Assembly: GCF_052324685.1 (NCBI RefSeq)
Contig: NC_135220.1
Coordinates: 9,681,320-9,745,319 of the forward strand
DNA length: 64,000 nucleotides
Direction of reading: 5' to 3'
Origin: Brachyhypopomus gauderio
Taxonomy: Eukaryota > Chordata > Actinopteri > Gymnotiformes > Hypopomidae
Numbering within the stretch: position 1 is the first letter of the stretch; each line of letters begins with the position of its first letter. Made by a program: the position numbers and the translations under genes. Positions 42,560-52,748 of the stretch are shown in pieces. The notes below the pieces were generated by a model. It was given only the letters and a program-made list of their open reading frames with translations, was not told where the DNA came from and made no database searches.

Positions 42560-43060
42560 GAAGAAAGATGGAGGGGAAGGTCATGTGTAGATTTAAGTTC
42601 CCCCATTTGATCCTCTTTCTACCAGCTGCACTTGAGGTGTTTAGGAAAGTCTAATTAGGATAAAGCAGGGCGATTAATGTAAGACTACATTTAGTACATC
42701 ACCGGGCCAATATGAAGACCTGTTTCTGCTGTATCGCCTTGCTATATCATCCTCCATAGACCACACATACATGAATGAGATCTTAAAGGAGTGTCTGAGT
42801 AGATCCATCACCCTTATGCCTGTGACATTTTGATCCATTCTCCCTCCCTGGACTGAGTTTATTTTGGCTATGGGATCTATGAGGTTAACAGTTATGCATG
42901 AATATTTTATGGATAGTACATATTCCTGATTAAAGTGGATTTGGAAATGCAAGAGACAAAAAATTACAGATAAAGGTGAACTATTTTAACAAACTATTTG
43001 GCTCATTTCACAGTCCTGGTCTGTCACCACCATAATTAGCCATCAATGCATAATGTAAAT
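42560..43060 (+). mobile_element. Gypsy relic, third TAAR-unit copy, right half, and upstream flank
   Basis: Continues the relic interrupted at 38064 (AAGAAAGATGGAGGGGAAGG...) and matches 3738-4020 of unit 1, ending near 42845. It is diverged from units 1 and 5. 42850-43060 is AT-rich and leads into the orphan TAAR promoter. Confidence 0.6.
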
Positions 43061-43182
43061 GTTGAATATCAGGTGAGTGATGATCGAGATTAACTAGCCA
43101 ATCAGGTGTTAGTGGGAGGATTTATACTGTGATATAAAAATACACTGCAAAGGCCCAGCAAAGAACAGTGAGCTTCATTTAA
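43061..43182 (+). promoter_or_regulatory. Orphan TAAR promoter module
   Basis: It contains GTTGAATATCAGGTGAGTGA, TTAACTAGCCAATCAGG, GTTAGTGGGAGGATTTATAC, TATAAAAA (43133-43140) and the leader AGCAAAGAACAGTGAGCTTC. It runs into TTAA at 43179-43182, exactly where piggyBac element 3 begins. No receptor start or coding sequence follows beyond the element at 48202, so the gene it served is lost or was never complete. Confidence 0.7.
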
Positions 43183-43446
43183 CACTGGAGCTCCTGAGAT
43201 TTCAAGGTTCTGAGGACATCACCCCTCCTTCTCCTGCCCAATTAGCAGGACCATACATATGTTAATTTCAGAGCAAGACAGGAGCAGAAAGACAGGCAGG
43301 AGCTCTATGGCAGGAGCTCTGTGGTGCACCAGGTCTAGTCTGTGTGCAGTCTGTGTGCACCAGGTCTAGTTTGTAGTCTAAAATAAATAAATAAAGTTTA
43401 GCCCTGTTTCGGCGTTATGTGTGAAGCTCCACATATTGACATAAGT

Positions 43447-43951
43447 ATTATTTAGAGTGGTGAACCATTATCATTAGCATGGTATTGGCGTTATGTATGA
43501 AGCAAGCGTCCCAGATTTTCTTGTGTATGCACTTCAATAACGCCACACATTTACATGGCTGAACCAACCATTATCACAGGTCCATATTGTTCCCGTGAAA
43601 CACATTATCATTAGCGTGGTATTGGCGTTATGTATGAAGCAAGCATCCCAGATTTTCTTGTGTATGCACTTCAATAGCGCCACACATTTACATGGCTGAA
43701 CCAACCATTATCACGGGTCCATATTGTTCCCGTGAAACACATTATCATTAGCGTGGTATTGGCGTTATGTATGAAGAAAACGTCCCAGATTTTCTTGTGT
43801 ATGCACTTCAATAGCGCCACACATTTACATGGCTGAACCAACCATTATCACGGGTTCATATTGTTCCTGTGAAACACATTATCATTAGCGTGGTATTGGC
43901 GTTATGTATGAAGCAAGCATCCCAGATTTTCTTGTGTATGCACTTCAATAG
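43447..43951. repeat. 137-bp tandem repeat, about 3.6 copies
   Basis: The marker GGTATTGGCGTTATGTATGA recurs at 43481, 43618, 43755 and 43892, an exact 137-bp period. Copies differ at few sites. The motif TTTCGGCGTTATGTGTGAAG just before the array recurs at about 44955 after it, so the array expanded within the element's 5' region. Confidence 0.92.
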
Positions 43952-43989
43952 CAGCAACAAAGTAATAAAGGTATAGTAAAGTAATATTT

Positions 43990-44243
43990 ATTTTTACATT
44001 TATTTATTTTTACTCATACAGCATAGTAACATATTTTTTTTGCAGTGTTTATGCTTGTGTTTGACTGATATTTCGTTCGTGTAAATAAGATATTTCGTTC
44101 ATGTAAATAACTTAGCGTCATTTATTTATTTTTACTCATACAGCATAGTAATATAATATTTTTTGCAGTGTTTATGCTTGTGTTTGACTGATATTTCGTT
44201 CGTGTAAATAAGATATTTCGTTCGTGTAAATAACTTAGCGTCA
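43990..44243. repeat. Direct duplication of about 125 bp resembling transposase intron 1
   Basis: Two near-identical copies of a unit holding TTTATTTTTACTCATACAGC, TTTGCAGTGTTTATGCTTG and GTTTGACTGATATTTCGTTC. Intron 1 of the transposase (45437-45539) has the same phrases in the same order (CCAGTGTTTCTGCTTGTGTT, GAATGATATTTAGTACGTGT, ACTTTTACTAATACAG). The duplication probably derives from an intron copy. Confidence 0.75.
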
Positions 44244-44246
44244 TTT

Positions 44247-44900
44247 TGTGACGGGCAGGGTGAGCAACTCAAAAAGGAAGCGATCACGCCAAGTGTCAGG
44301 GACAGAGGATGGTTTAATAGAAAGTGTGCAAACCAAAAACCCGTGCATTGTTCCAAATGAAGGAAATAATAACCAGCAGTCAACTGGTACAAAGACAAGA
44401 CGTATATAGACGAACAAACGACCCTCAGGTGAGACGGATCACGGGTCCCGCCCACCTGAGGGACGAACATCACGTGACCAAAAACAGGACCGCTGCCGCT
44501 GTAACCGGGGGCGACCGGTAGGGGGCCCCCCCACAACGTGACAGACCCCCCCACCAAAGCCGCACTCCCCTCCGGATGTGCGGCTTACAGCGGCAGCACA
44601 CAAAACACAACAAAGGGGCAGTAGGGCGGGGACAAGACAGGGACCCGTTCCCTGCCGTCCTGAGCTGAAACACAAAACACATAAGCTCCTTGTCACAGGA
44701 CGCAGACAAGGCAGGGACCCGTTCCCTGCAGTCCTGGAGCTGAAAACATAAAACACATACAGGTTAGCTCGCCTCCTGGGCGGGACCCTGGACCGACTGG
44801 GCCGTCAACAAGACGATAACCACGCCCCGGTCGGTCACAGGGCCCTCGCGCCCTAACCGGCCTTAGGCCGCTTAAGCCCCACTGCTGTGTGCGGAACGGG
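44247..44900. mobile_element. Gypsy LTR with adjoining internal fragment
   Basis: 44247-44542 starts TGTGACGGGCAGG and ends ACGTGACA, LTR-like (TG...CA). It is followed by GACCCCCCCACCAAAGCCGC, the C-rich stretch expected next to a 3' LTR read on the minus strand. 44610-44760 contains a ~65-bp direct duplication (GGCAGGGACCCGTTCCCTGC). It is a truncated insertion with no second LTR. Confidence 0.6.
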
Positions 44901-45112
44901 TATCACGGGTCCAATCACCTTTTATTGTTCCCGTGTATGCATGGGATTAGCCCAGTTTCGGCGTTATGTGTGAAGCGCCACCTATTATAATAAAGTATAA
45001 TTAGTATGCGCTGTTGTGGGTGTGTTCTTCAGAGTCATGATAAAAGCTGAAACCCAAAGGCAGGCGACTTACATTTTCACTACTATCCTGTGTGGAGACG
45101 ACGCAAAACACC

Positions 45113-46727
45113 ATGGCAAGACAGAGGACGTTCACCGGTCAAGAAGTTGCGGCTTTGCTGACCAACGAGCACTGCTGTGAGTCCGATGTGGTAGAAGGAC
45201 CCTCCTGTTTTTTGACCAGCGATTCATCCGATGAAGAAAGAAGCAGTACATCGGATGAGGTACAACAGAGCCCTCCAAGGAAGAGACGGACACAGGCTGA
45301 CACCACACCTGCACCAACCGTACGGGCAAAAGATGGAACTGTTTGGGAGAAGGTTGGCATCGCACGCTCTCGTGTCAGCAGCTGTTTGCCTAATTCAACA
45401 TTCGTTGAGCCGTCCGGGCCTACAGAGCATGCAAAGGTATAGTAACTTCATATTTCTTTCCAGTGTTTCTGCTTGTGTTTGAATGATATTTAGTACGTGT
45501 AATTTACCTAGCGTCATTTGTTTACTTTTACTAATACAGCGTAGGATCACAAGCAGACTGCAGAGTTTTCTGTGTTTGCTCGACATGGAGATGCTGCGAA
45601 TCATCACAGACTGCACTGTCCATGAAGCCCGCAGAACAGACAGCAGCTGGAGTTTGTCGGTCAGCGAGTTCATGGCATTCGTAGCAATCCTATTTCTACG
45701 AGCAGTCCTCTGTCCAGTTGGAGCGATGTCGGACTGTTGGTCGGCAATGTTTGCTGTGCCTTCGATCCAGGAGACAATGGCACGGGGCCGCTACCAAGAA
45801 ATCATGCGGTACTTGCGCTTTGATAATAAGGACACCCGTGCAGAGCGTGCAAAGAGCGACAGATTTGCTGCGATCTCGGACATCTGGCAGCGATTTGTGA
45901 ACAACTGCATTTTGTGCTATACCCCAGGCAAGGAACTGACAGTCGTGACAATTTTTTCACATCTCTTTCCCTGGCTAAGAAGCTGCTGGAATGCAACACG
46001 ACTCTGCTTGGGACAATGAACAAGATTCGCCGAGAATTTCCTTTGGAAGCCAAAAACGCCAAGGGACGTGAGAAGTTGTCAACGGAGGTGTACAGATCCG
46101 ATGATGCGCTTCTGACGGTGTATGCCTCCAAGCCCAACAAAACAGTTTGCGTTCTGAGCACTATGCACACGCACGTGGAGATTGCCGACGACCGCAAAAG
46201 GAAGCCAAACACTGTGACGGACTACAACCGGACGAAGGTATGCATGTGTTGGCATTGATAAATCAATTTATCATACATGAATGAATTTATTCAAAATATA
46301 ACATGTACTTCTTTGTATTTGTTCTTTGCAGTGCGCCGTTGACATCATGGACCAGAAGGCGCGTGCATACACAGTGCGTGCAGAAACACGCCGGTGGCCC
46401 GTTGCAGTGTTTTATAACATACTTGACCTGGCAGCGATGAACGCGCGTGTTTTGTACACGGCATGTACGGGGTCCACAGAGAGTAGGAGAGTTTTTATGT
46501 GTGCTCTTGCTGAGGAACTCCGTCTTCGTTTCCTACAGGAAAAGAAGTTGAAGAGAACGCCACGTCCTTCGCCTGCTCCTGGAAAGAAGACTACGTATCA
46601 GGTGCAGACAAACTGCAACCGGAACCACAGCATAACCCCGTGCGCTGCATGCGGCAAGTACACCTGTCGCAAGTGTAGGGCAGAGTGTCCCTGGCTGTGT
46701 GGCAACTGTGTACCTAAAACTACATGA
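45113..46727 (+). pseudogene. piggyBac transposase gene, three exons, catalytic core deleted
   Basis: Exon 1 is 45113-45436 (CACCATGG start; acidic, Ser-rich N-terminus). Exon 2 is 45540-46237 and exon 3 is 46332-46727. Both introns have GT...AG ends and join in phase 0. Exon 2 begins RRITSRLQSFL and carries FMAFVAILFLRAV and RYLRFDNKDTR. At about 45943, just after GKELTV, the sequence jumps to NFFTSLSLAKKL with a frame change. The central block, with the first and possibly second catalytic Asp, is missing. Exon 3 holds VDIMDQKARAY, RRWPVAVFYNILDLAAMNAR and a C-terminal cysteine-rich finger (CAACGKYTCRKC). Confidence 0.85.
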
Positions 46728-48197
46728 AGGTACGTCGATAAGTATATTTATATATATATGAATGAATGAATGTTTCAATTTATATAGCGCCTTATAGCGC
46801 TACGTTACAGACAACCAATCACACACACATATATATACACACACACACTATTATTTGAACATAACCAAAAATCTCTTCTCTTTCTGTTCCACAGTCGCAC
46901 ATCATGAAACCCGGTGTCACGGTCTGCCCCGCATCTCCTGCCATTTCATGTCTGTTTCCGTGTTAGTCCTCTGTTTATTTCTCGTGGTGGTTGCTGGTTA
47001 TTTTTCTCATGGTTGCTGGAATTGGATTCCCGTTCTGTTATGACCCATGCCTGTGATATTTTCACAGAATCAATTTATACATGAATGAATTCATTCTAAA
47101 TATAACATGTACTTCTGTGCGTGCATACACAGTGCACGCAGGAACACGCCGGTGGCCCGTTGACCTTGGCAGCGATGAACGATGAACCTGCCGCAAATGT
47201 AAGAAAGAGGGTCCCTGGCTGGTACACATGAATGAATTCGTTCAAAATATAACATGTACTTTGTTCTTTGCAGTGCGCCGTTGACAGACATCATGAAGGT
47301 GCGTGCATACACAGTGCGCGCAAGAACACGCCGGTGGCCCGTTGCATGCGGCGAGTACACCCTGGCTGTGTAGCAACTGTTGGCTACAACTACATGAAGG
47401 TACGTTGATAAGTAGGCCTACATATGTAACACCACATATGTTACGTATTTTTGTCTTCTGAAAGATTTTATTCAAAATGTAAGGTGTACTTTGAATTGTT
47501 CTCCACAGCATCAACGCGTGTGTTGCATGCGGCAAGTGCATCTGGCGAGTACACCCTCAACTTTCTTGACATTCCACTTCAAAAAACCCGGAATAGACAT
47601 CCATGTTTGATCAAAATAAAGTTGTTTTACAGCACATGAATTTGTTCTTCCTGTCTTTTCCTCTCCTTTTCCAGTCTGCTGTTTAGATCACAACATTTAT
47701 CAGCCATATATATAATTGCGCCATATAATTTCTTAGCTTTTCAAACGCGAATTCAAACGCGGAAACAGAAAGTGTAACAAATATTATATAGTGTAGTAAA
47801 TATACAAAGAGCTTCAAACAATATACAAAGAGGTTCAAACAATTTTATTTATTTTTATTGTTTGACGGGACTCATTTGAGAAACTGTCGTCTCTACGTGC
47901 GCTTGAATTGTACCTTTTGAAACACGAGTCTACAAAATTTACGCTGTTTGTTGTAGGATCGGTAACATATACAGTCTGCTTGTTTGTAACCAAGTTTTTC
48001 GTGAAGTATCACGTTTGGTGCTTTGTATGAGCTTGGAGGTGAGCCGCTTGTGCTTTGGCAGGCGTATGAGCTTGGGGGTGAGACGCTTCCACCGCATTAC
48101 CAAGACAATGGGCGTTAATCCCTTCACAGCAGGGGAGTGGGCTACATAGACCTTACTAAGCCTTGCGAAAATTTTCGCGGCCGTCGGGTTCCTAGTG
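46728..48197 (+). repeat. 3' region of piggyBac element 3 with partial exon-3 copies
   Basis: Short segments of exon 3 recur at about 47115-47175, 47268-47350 and 47510-47560 (GTGCGTGCATACACAGTGC, AACACGCCGGTGGCCCGTTG). They are separated by intron-like sequence (TTCAAAATATAACATGTACT). Between 47640 and 48197 there is AT-rich sequence then the right TIR. No intact frame. Confidence 0.65.
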
Positions 48198-48201
48198 TTA
48201 A

Positions 48202-48876
48202 CCACCTGTAAAAATTTGTGAACCGCGTATGGAGCCCTGCCTGATGATGTAACCTAGGAAGTTTACCTCAGTGCGGTGAAACTTGCTTAGCGGTTGCCAG
48301 GAGAACGGTACTTGTCTTACTGCAATTTGCCAAGTGTAAAATTTGGTGGAAGGGGATTATGGTCTGGGGTTGTTTTTCAGGAGCTGGGCTTGGCCCCTTA
48401 GTTGTAGTGAAAGGAACTCTGAATGCTTCAGCATACCAAGACATTTTGGACAATTCCATGCTCCCAACTTTGTGGGAACAGATTGGAGATGGCCCCTTCC
48501 TCTTCCAACATGACTGTGCACCAGTGCACAATTCAAGGTCCATAAAGACATGGATGGCAGAGTCTAGTATGGATGAACTTGACTGGCCTGCACAGAGACC
48601 TGACTTCAATCCGATAGAAGACCTTTGGGATGAATTGGAGAGGAGACCGAGAGCCAGGCCTTCTCGTCCAACATCAGCATGTAACCTCCCAAATGCACTT
48701 CTGGAAGAATGGTCAAAAATTCACATAAACACACTCCTAAACCTTGAAGATGGGATGCTAATTCTTCCCAGAAGACTTGAAGCTGTTCTAGCTGCAAATG
48801 TGAACCAACGTCATATTGAACCCCTGGATTAGGAATACAACATCACTTAAGCTCATATGCTTTTGGCGATATAGTG
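48202..48876 (+). mobile_element. 5'-truncated Tc1 element
   Basis: The right end GGCGATATAGTG is followed by TA at 48877-48878 and then TAAR unit sequence. The left TIR and the DNA-binding half are missing. 48202-48310 is unrecognised. Confidence 0.65.
48311..48832 (+). pseudogene. Tc1-like transposase C-terminal half
   Basis: An open frame reads [20 protein letters not shown]-like text, then [20 protein letters not shown] with the second catalytic Asp, and [17 protein letters not shown] with the final acidic residue. It ends normally at HIEPLD. The N-terminal paired helix-turn-helix and first Asp are absent. It is a different Tc1 family from copies A and B. Confidence 0.85.
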
Positions 48877-48911
48877 TATCTGCCAAAGTCTGTCACCACA
48901 TTAATGTGACA

Positions 48912-49040
48912 TTGAATATCAGGTGAGTGATGATCCAGACTAACTAGCCACTCAGATGTTAGTGGGAGGATTTATACTGTGCTATAAAAATACACTGAAA
49001 GGCCCAGTAATGAACAGTGAGCTTCATTTAAAAGGCCTGC
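48912..49040 (+). promoter_or_regulatory. TAAR proximal promoter module, copy 3
   Basis: TTGAATATCAGGTGAGTGAT, CTAACTAGCCACTCAGATG, GTTAGTGGGAGGATTTATAC and TATAAAAA at 48983-48990, with the ATG at 49049. Only about 35 bp of unit sequence separates it from the Tc1 end at 48876, so any farther upstream element was displaced. Confidence 0.6.
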
Positions 49041-49048
49041 TTCTTAAG

Positions 49049-50035
49049 ATGAGCATCACAGCATATCAGCACAATATGACAGTTCAGTACTGCTTTCCTG
49101 ACAACAACTTATCATGCCTAAAGGAGGTCAGAACAGGAACTGGGAATATATTCTTATTCACTCTCCTATCATTTATCTCTGTGTGTACTGTGTTTTTGAA
49201 CCTGCTGGTGATCATCTCCATCTCTCACTTCAAGCAGCTCCACACTCCAACCAACCTGCTCATCCTCTCTCTGGCTGTCGCTGATTTTCTTGTGGGACTT
49301 GTTGTCATGCCTGTGAATATAATGGGAATGGTAGATAACTGTTGGTATCTTGGCAACATGGCATGTATTGTTGTATTAGTGATAAACAATTTGTCAACCG
49401 CAGCATCTCTCTGTAGTCTGACGTTCATCGCAGTTGATCGGTACATTGCTGTTAATGACCCTCTGAGTTATTCTACCAAAATCACAGTTTGTAAAACAAC
49501 AGTATTTATTATTTCTGGATGGTTTTTATCTATTCTATATATCTTCATCTTTTTATATTTTAATGGCAATCTGCTTCCATCTCAGATTATGATTAGATGT
49601 CATGGAGAGTGTGTAATGTATGTAAAATATCCATGGATGACTGTTGACCTTATAGTTAGTTTCGTAACCCCTTCTTCTGTTATATTGATCTTGTATTCAT
49701 TTATTTTTAATGTGGCAAGACGTCAAGCTATAGCTATGAGATCTGTTATGAATAGTACATCTAACAGAAAAGTAGCCAAAGTTTCATTCACTTCTGAAAC
49801 CAAAGCAGCAAGAACTCTGGGAATTGTAGTTTGTGTTTATCTTGTTTGCTGGATACCATATTATATAAGTTCATTGTCAGTTGAAAACATGTCTTCATTT
49901 TCACTGTTGTGGACAGTGTTTGGTTGGCTAATATACATTAATTCCTCTATGAATCCTCTAATATATGCTATATTTTATCCATGGTTTAGAGCATCAGTTA
50001 AGAACATTTTAACTTGTAGAATATTGAAGTCCTAA
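49049..50035 (+). CDS. Trace amine-associated receptor (class III type), TAAR 3 of the cluster
   Basis: 328 residues, single exon, starting MSITAYQHNMTVQYCF. An upstream in-frame ATG at 48956 lies before the TATA box and is rejected. It has DRYIAV, CWIP, NSSMNPLIYAIFYPWF and the helix 3/ECL2 cysteines. Position 3.32 is Asn (VLVINNLST) and 5.42 is Asp (WMTVDLIV). The usual FVTPCS in helix 5 is FVTPSS here. The C-terminus CRILKS matches the broken copy at 61266. A possible poly(A) signal AATAAA lies at 50147-50152. Likely function: olfactory amine receptor; ligand unknown. Confidence 0.93.
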   Translation: MSITAYQHNMTVQYCFPDNNLSCLKEVRTGTGNIFLFTLLSFISVCTVFLNLLVIISISHFKQLHTPTNLLILSLAVADFLVGLVVMPVNIMGMVDNCWYLGNMACIVVLVINNLSTAASLCSLTFIAVDRYIAVNDPLSYSTKITVCKTTVFIISGWFLSILYIFIFLYFNGNLLPSQIMIRCHGECVMYVKYPWMTVDLIVSFVTPSSVILILYSFIFNVARRQAIAMRSVMNSTSNRKVAKVSFTSETKAARTLGIVVCVYLVCWIPYYISSLSVENMSSFSLLWTVFGWLIYINSSMNPLIYAIFYPWFRASVKNILTCRILKS

Positions 50036-50391
50036 TCTTTCAGCAATATTTCTGATGTCAAACATTAATTCTCAGAAAACTATGTTTGTATGAAAGTTTT
50101 AGAATACCTTGGTAAAGGTAGGGATTTTGTCAAGAAAATGTATTTAAATAAAGTATTTATACTTTCCACCGTCCCGTTCTGTATGTAAGTGTTTCTATGT
50201 GTATGTTCTTGGGTATTCTGTATGTTTACTTATACTTGAACAATTTGAAAGGCTAATGTAATTATATTTAGGGTTTAAAATATGAAGATAGGTATTTGTT
50301 GTCCACCCAAAATTCGTGCATTTTCAAAATTTGTGTCGGGTCTAGGAATGTATTCGCCATGAATTCCGGGGTACTACTCACAAATAAATAT
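50036..50391 (+). other. TAAR 3 3' flank
   Basis: Contains AATAAA at 50147-50152, about 110 bp after the stop, and TTTTGTCAAGAAAATG as in unit 5 (about 61515-61545). No other feature. Confidence 0.45.
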
Positions 50392-51620
50392 ATATACAAT
50401 GTATCACAACAGTGAGTACACTCCTCACATTTCTGCACACATTTCTGGGACAACACTTCAACACAATGAAAAGTATTCTCTGTGCAGCTTATATATATGT
50501 AACAGTGTACATTTTTTCTTGCCTCAAAATAACTCAAAATACAGCCAGTAATGACTAAACCACTAGCAACAAAAGTGAGTACACCCCTTAATGAATGTTC
50601 CTGAAATGTCAATATTTTGTGTGGCCACCATTATTATCCAGAACTGCCTTAACTCTCCTTGGCATGGGCTTTACCACGTTGCCACTGCAATGCTTTTCCA
50701 CTCCTCCATGACATCATCACGGTCATCATATTCAAGACCTTGTGCTCCTCCACCTTCTACTTGAGGTGCCCCAAAGATGATTTAGGTCTGGAGACATGCT
50801 TGGCCAGTCCATCACCTTTACCCCGTCCTCTTCAATAAAGCACTGGCCATCTTAGGTGTGTTTGGGGTACTATAATGCCAGAACGCCCTGCAACCCAGTT
50901 TCCGGAGGGAGGGGATCATGATCTGCTTCAGTATTCAGTACATATTGGAGTTCATGTGTCCCTCAATGAAATGTACCTCCGCAACACCTGCTGCACTCAT
51001 GCATCCCCAGACCATGGCATTCCCACCACCATGCTCGACTGTAGGCATGACACACATTGTACTCCTTTGTACACCTGATTGCCACCAGACATGCTTGAGA
51101 CCATCTGAACCAAACAAATTAATCTTGATCTAATCAGACCATAGGACATTGTTCCAGGACATAGGACATGCCCTTTGTTGACATGTCTTCAGCAAACTGT
51201 TTGCGAGCTTTCTTGTGAACACACTTCAGAAGAAGCTTGCTTCTGGGGTGACAGTCATGCAGACAAATTTAATGTAGTGTTTGGCATTTGGTCTGAGCAC
51301 TGCGGCAATACTGACATCACTCCTGCGCCGATTTTTCAAACGCAGCATTTGGATGTCATGATGAGCACATGCACTTAGCTTCTTTAGACGACCAACGTGA
51401 GGTCTGTTCTGCAGAGTGGACCCTGCTCTTTTAAAACACTGGATGATCTTGGCCTTTGTGCTACAGCTCAGTTTCAGTTTCATGGAACACCATGAGGATT
51501 GCAGGTATTACAGCGATGAGGACTGCGAGCCACGTGACCACAGGCCTATACCTCACCCTAATTGATTAGAGGAGACTGGCTGTTGGTTTCAAATTCTGAC
51601 ACCTCATCTAGGCAACTGGG
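50392..51620 (-). mobile_element. Tc1-like element relic with broken transposase
   Basis: The minus-strand frames 51226-51483 and 50935-51117 carry Tc1 features. The first has FKRAGSTLQNRPHVGRLKKL (the linker between helix-turn-helix domains). The second has HGGGNAMVWGCMSAAGVAEV, the GGG-WG box. The region between has frame breaks, and the catalytic Asp motifs are decayed. The left end GTGAGTACACTCCTCACATTT resembles the MITE at 20388-20570. Right end uncertain. Confidence 0.7.
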
Positions 51621-52479
51621 CTGTGTTTACTGAACTTTTAGAAAAGGCTTTCCTACCTTCCGATATCCAAAAACTCTGGAGATCTGGAGAGACATTCTGG
51701 ACCATGTTCAGGCTCCTAATTAACCATTACCCACATTTGTAGCACATATGCTACGAGTCAGGAATCCAATGCTGGAACTGGACAAATTGGAGATCATTTG
51801 TAAACATACTCTGTAAAAGTACTCTGTCACTCTTTATGGCACACCCGTGTTTGTTCCATGGCAGACCTGTTACTGCGTGCCTACGAGCTGCCTGCAGCAC
51901 TCAGCCATCATGATCTCGATAGACCTAGGGTCCCCCAGTCGAGGCCTCTGGCAACAGTCTTTTACTATACTGTAGGTGCTCTCTGCCTAGTTCTACTGCC
52001 CACAGTGCAGATGTCTTGCCACAGGACCCTGAGGTTTCCAGCACATGGTTCGTAGACCATTATAAAGGAAAGAACAGAGTACAGGAACAGGGAAACCCCA
52101 ACAGGAGGAGGCCATATCAGTGAAGCACCCTTTCCCCCAGGAGTTGAAGCCTCATGTCCCAAAAACAAGCCCCCATAGTGTTCCTCATATAGAACAATGC
52201 ATCAGGTGTTTTTTGGAATAACCCATTCTGTGTCACCGTGAAGCTCAAACAAAGTCGTTGCCGCAACCCTAGACACAGGGGCTTCACTGTTGGCGATACA
52301 GGCCTCATATGTAGAAAGACTCCGGTGGGAATATTAAGTGCACACCATGGTTGGCACCAGCATACTGGTGTTACCTGGATACCAATTTGGTTCCAGGGCC
52401 AGCAGTTCTTTCATTGATTCGTGATCCTGGAACAAATGTCCCTGTTTCTCCTGTATGGACTTCATTATTTTCGCCTCTG
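51621..52479. other. Intergenic, nothing recognised
   Basis: Several short overlapping frames but no domain. It contains possible repeat sequence (CCATGGTTGGCACC, GGAACAGGGAAACCCC). It leads directly into the ~400 bp repeat shared with 8180-8550. Confidence 0.35.
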
Positions 52480-52748
52480 TCAGCACTGGCTGGGATGTCG
52501 TTCCTTCAGCCACCACTAGGGGCACCCGAGTCAGTCCTAGACTCAATCGGCATAATCACCAGTGATTCTTCTCAGCTGTTTTCTTGGCTTCTTAAGGAAG
52601 CTTGTGGAGACAAATCACTGCTGAATTGTTTTGGCTTGCCGTTACGTTCTCAGCCATTTCTCTTCTCTCTCAGTCTCTGGGTGCTTTCTCGAGTTAAAGG
52701 TGTCTCGCCACATTGTTTTTTCTCTCTCTGTGTCTCTCTTGTTCTCTC

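Larger units (their letters stand above)
43183..48197 (+). mobile_element. piggyBac element 3, about 5.0 kb
   Basis: TTAA flanks it at 43179-43182 and 48198-48201. The left end CACTGGAGCTCC and the inverted right end CACTAGGAACCC are similar. It contains a three-exon transposase gene lacking its core, a 137-bp tandem array, a 125-bp duplication resembling the transposase intron, an LTR fragment, and partial copies of exon 3 downstream (47100-47560). Confidence 0.85.

Noticed and set aside
43447-43951. CRISPR-like array
   Set aside because: The 137-bp units abut without spacers and sit in a eukaryotic transposon.
48956-49048. Upstream in-frame ATG giving a 359-residue TAAR 3
   Set aside because: It lies before the TATA box at 48983, so it would not be in the mRNA.
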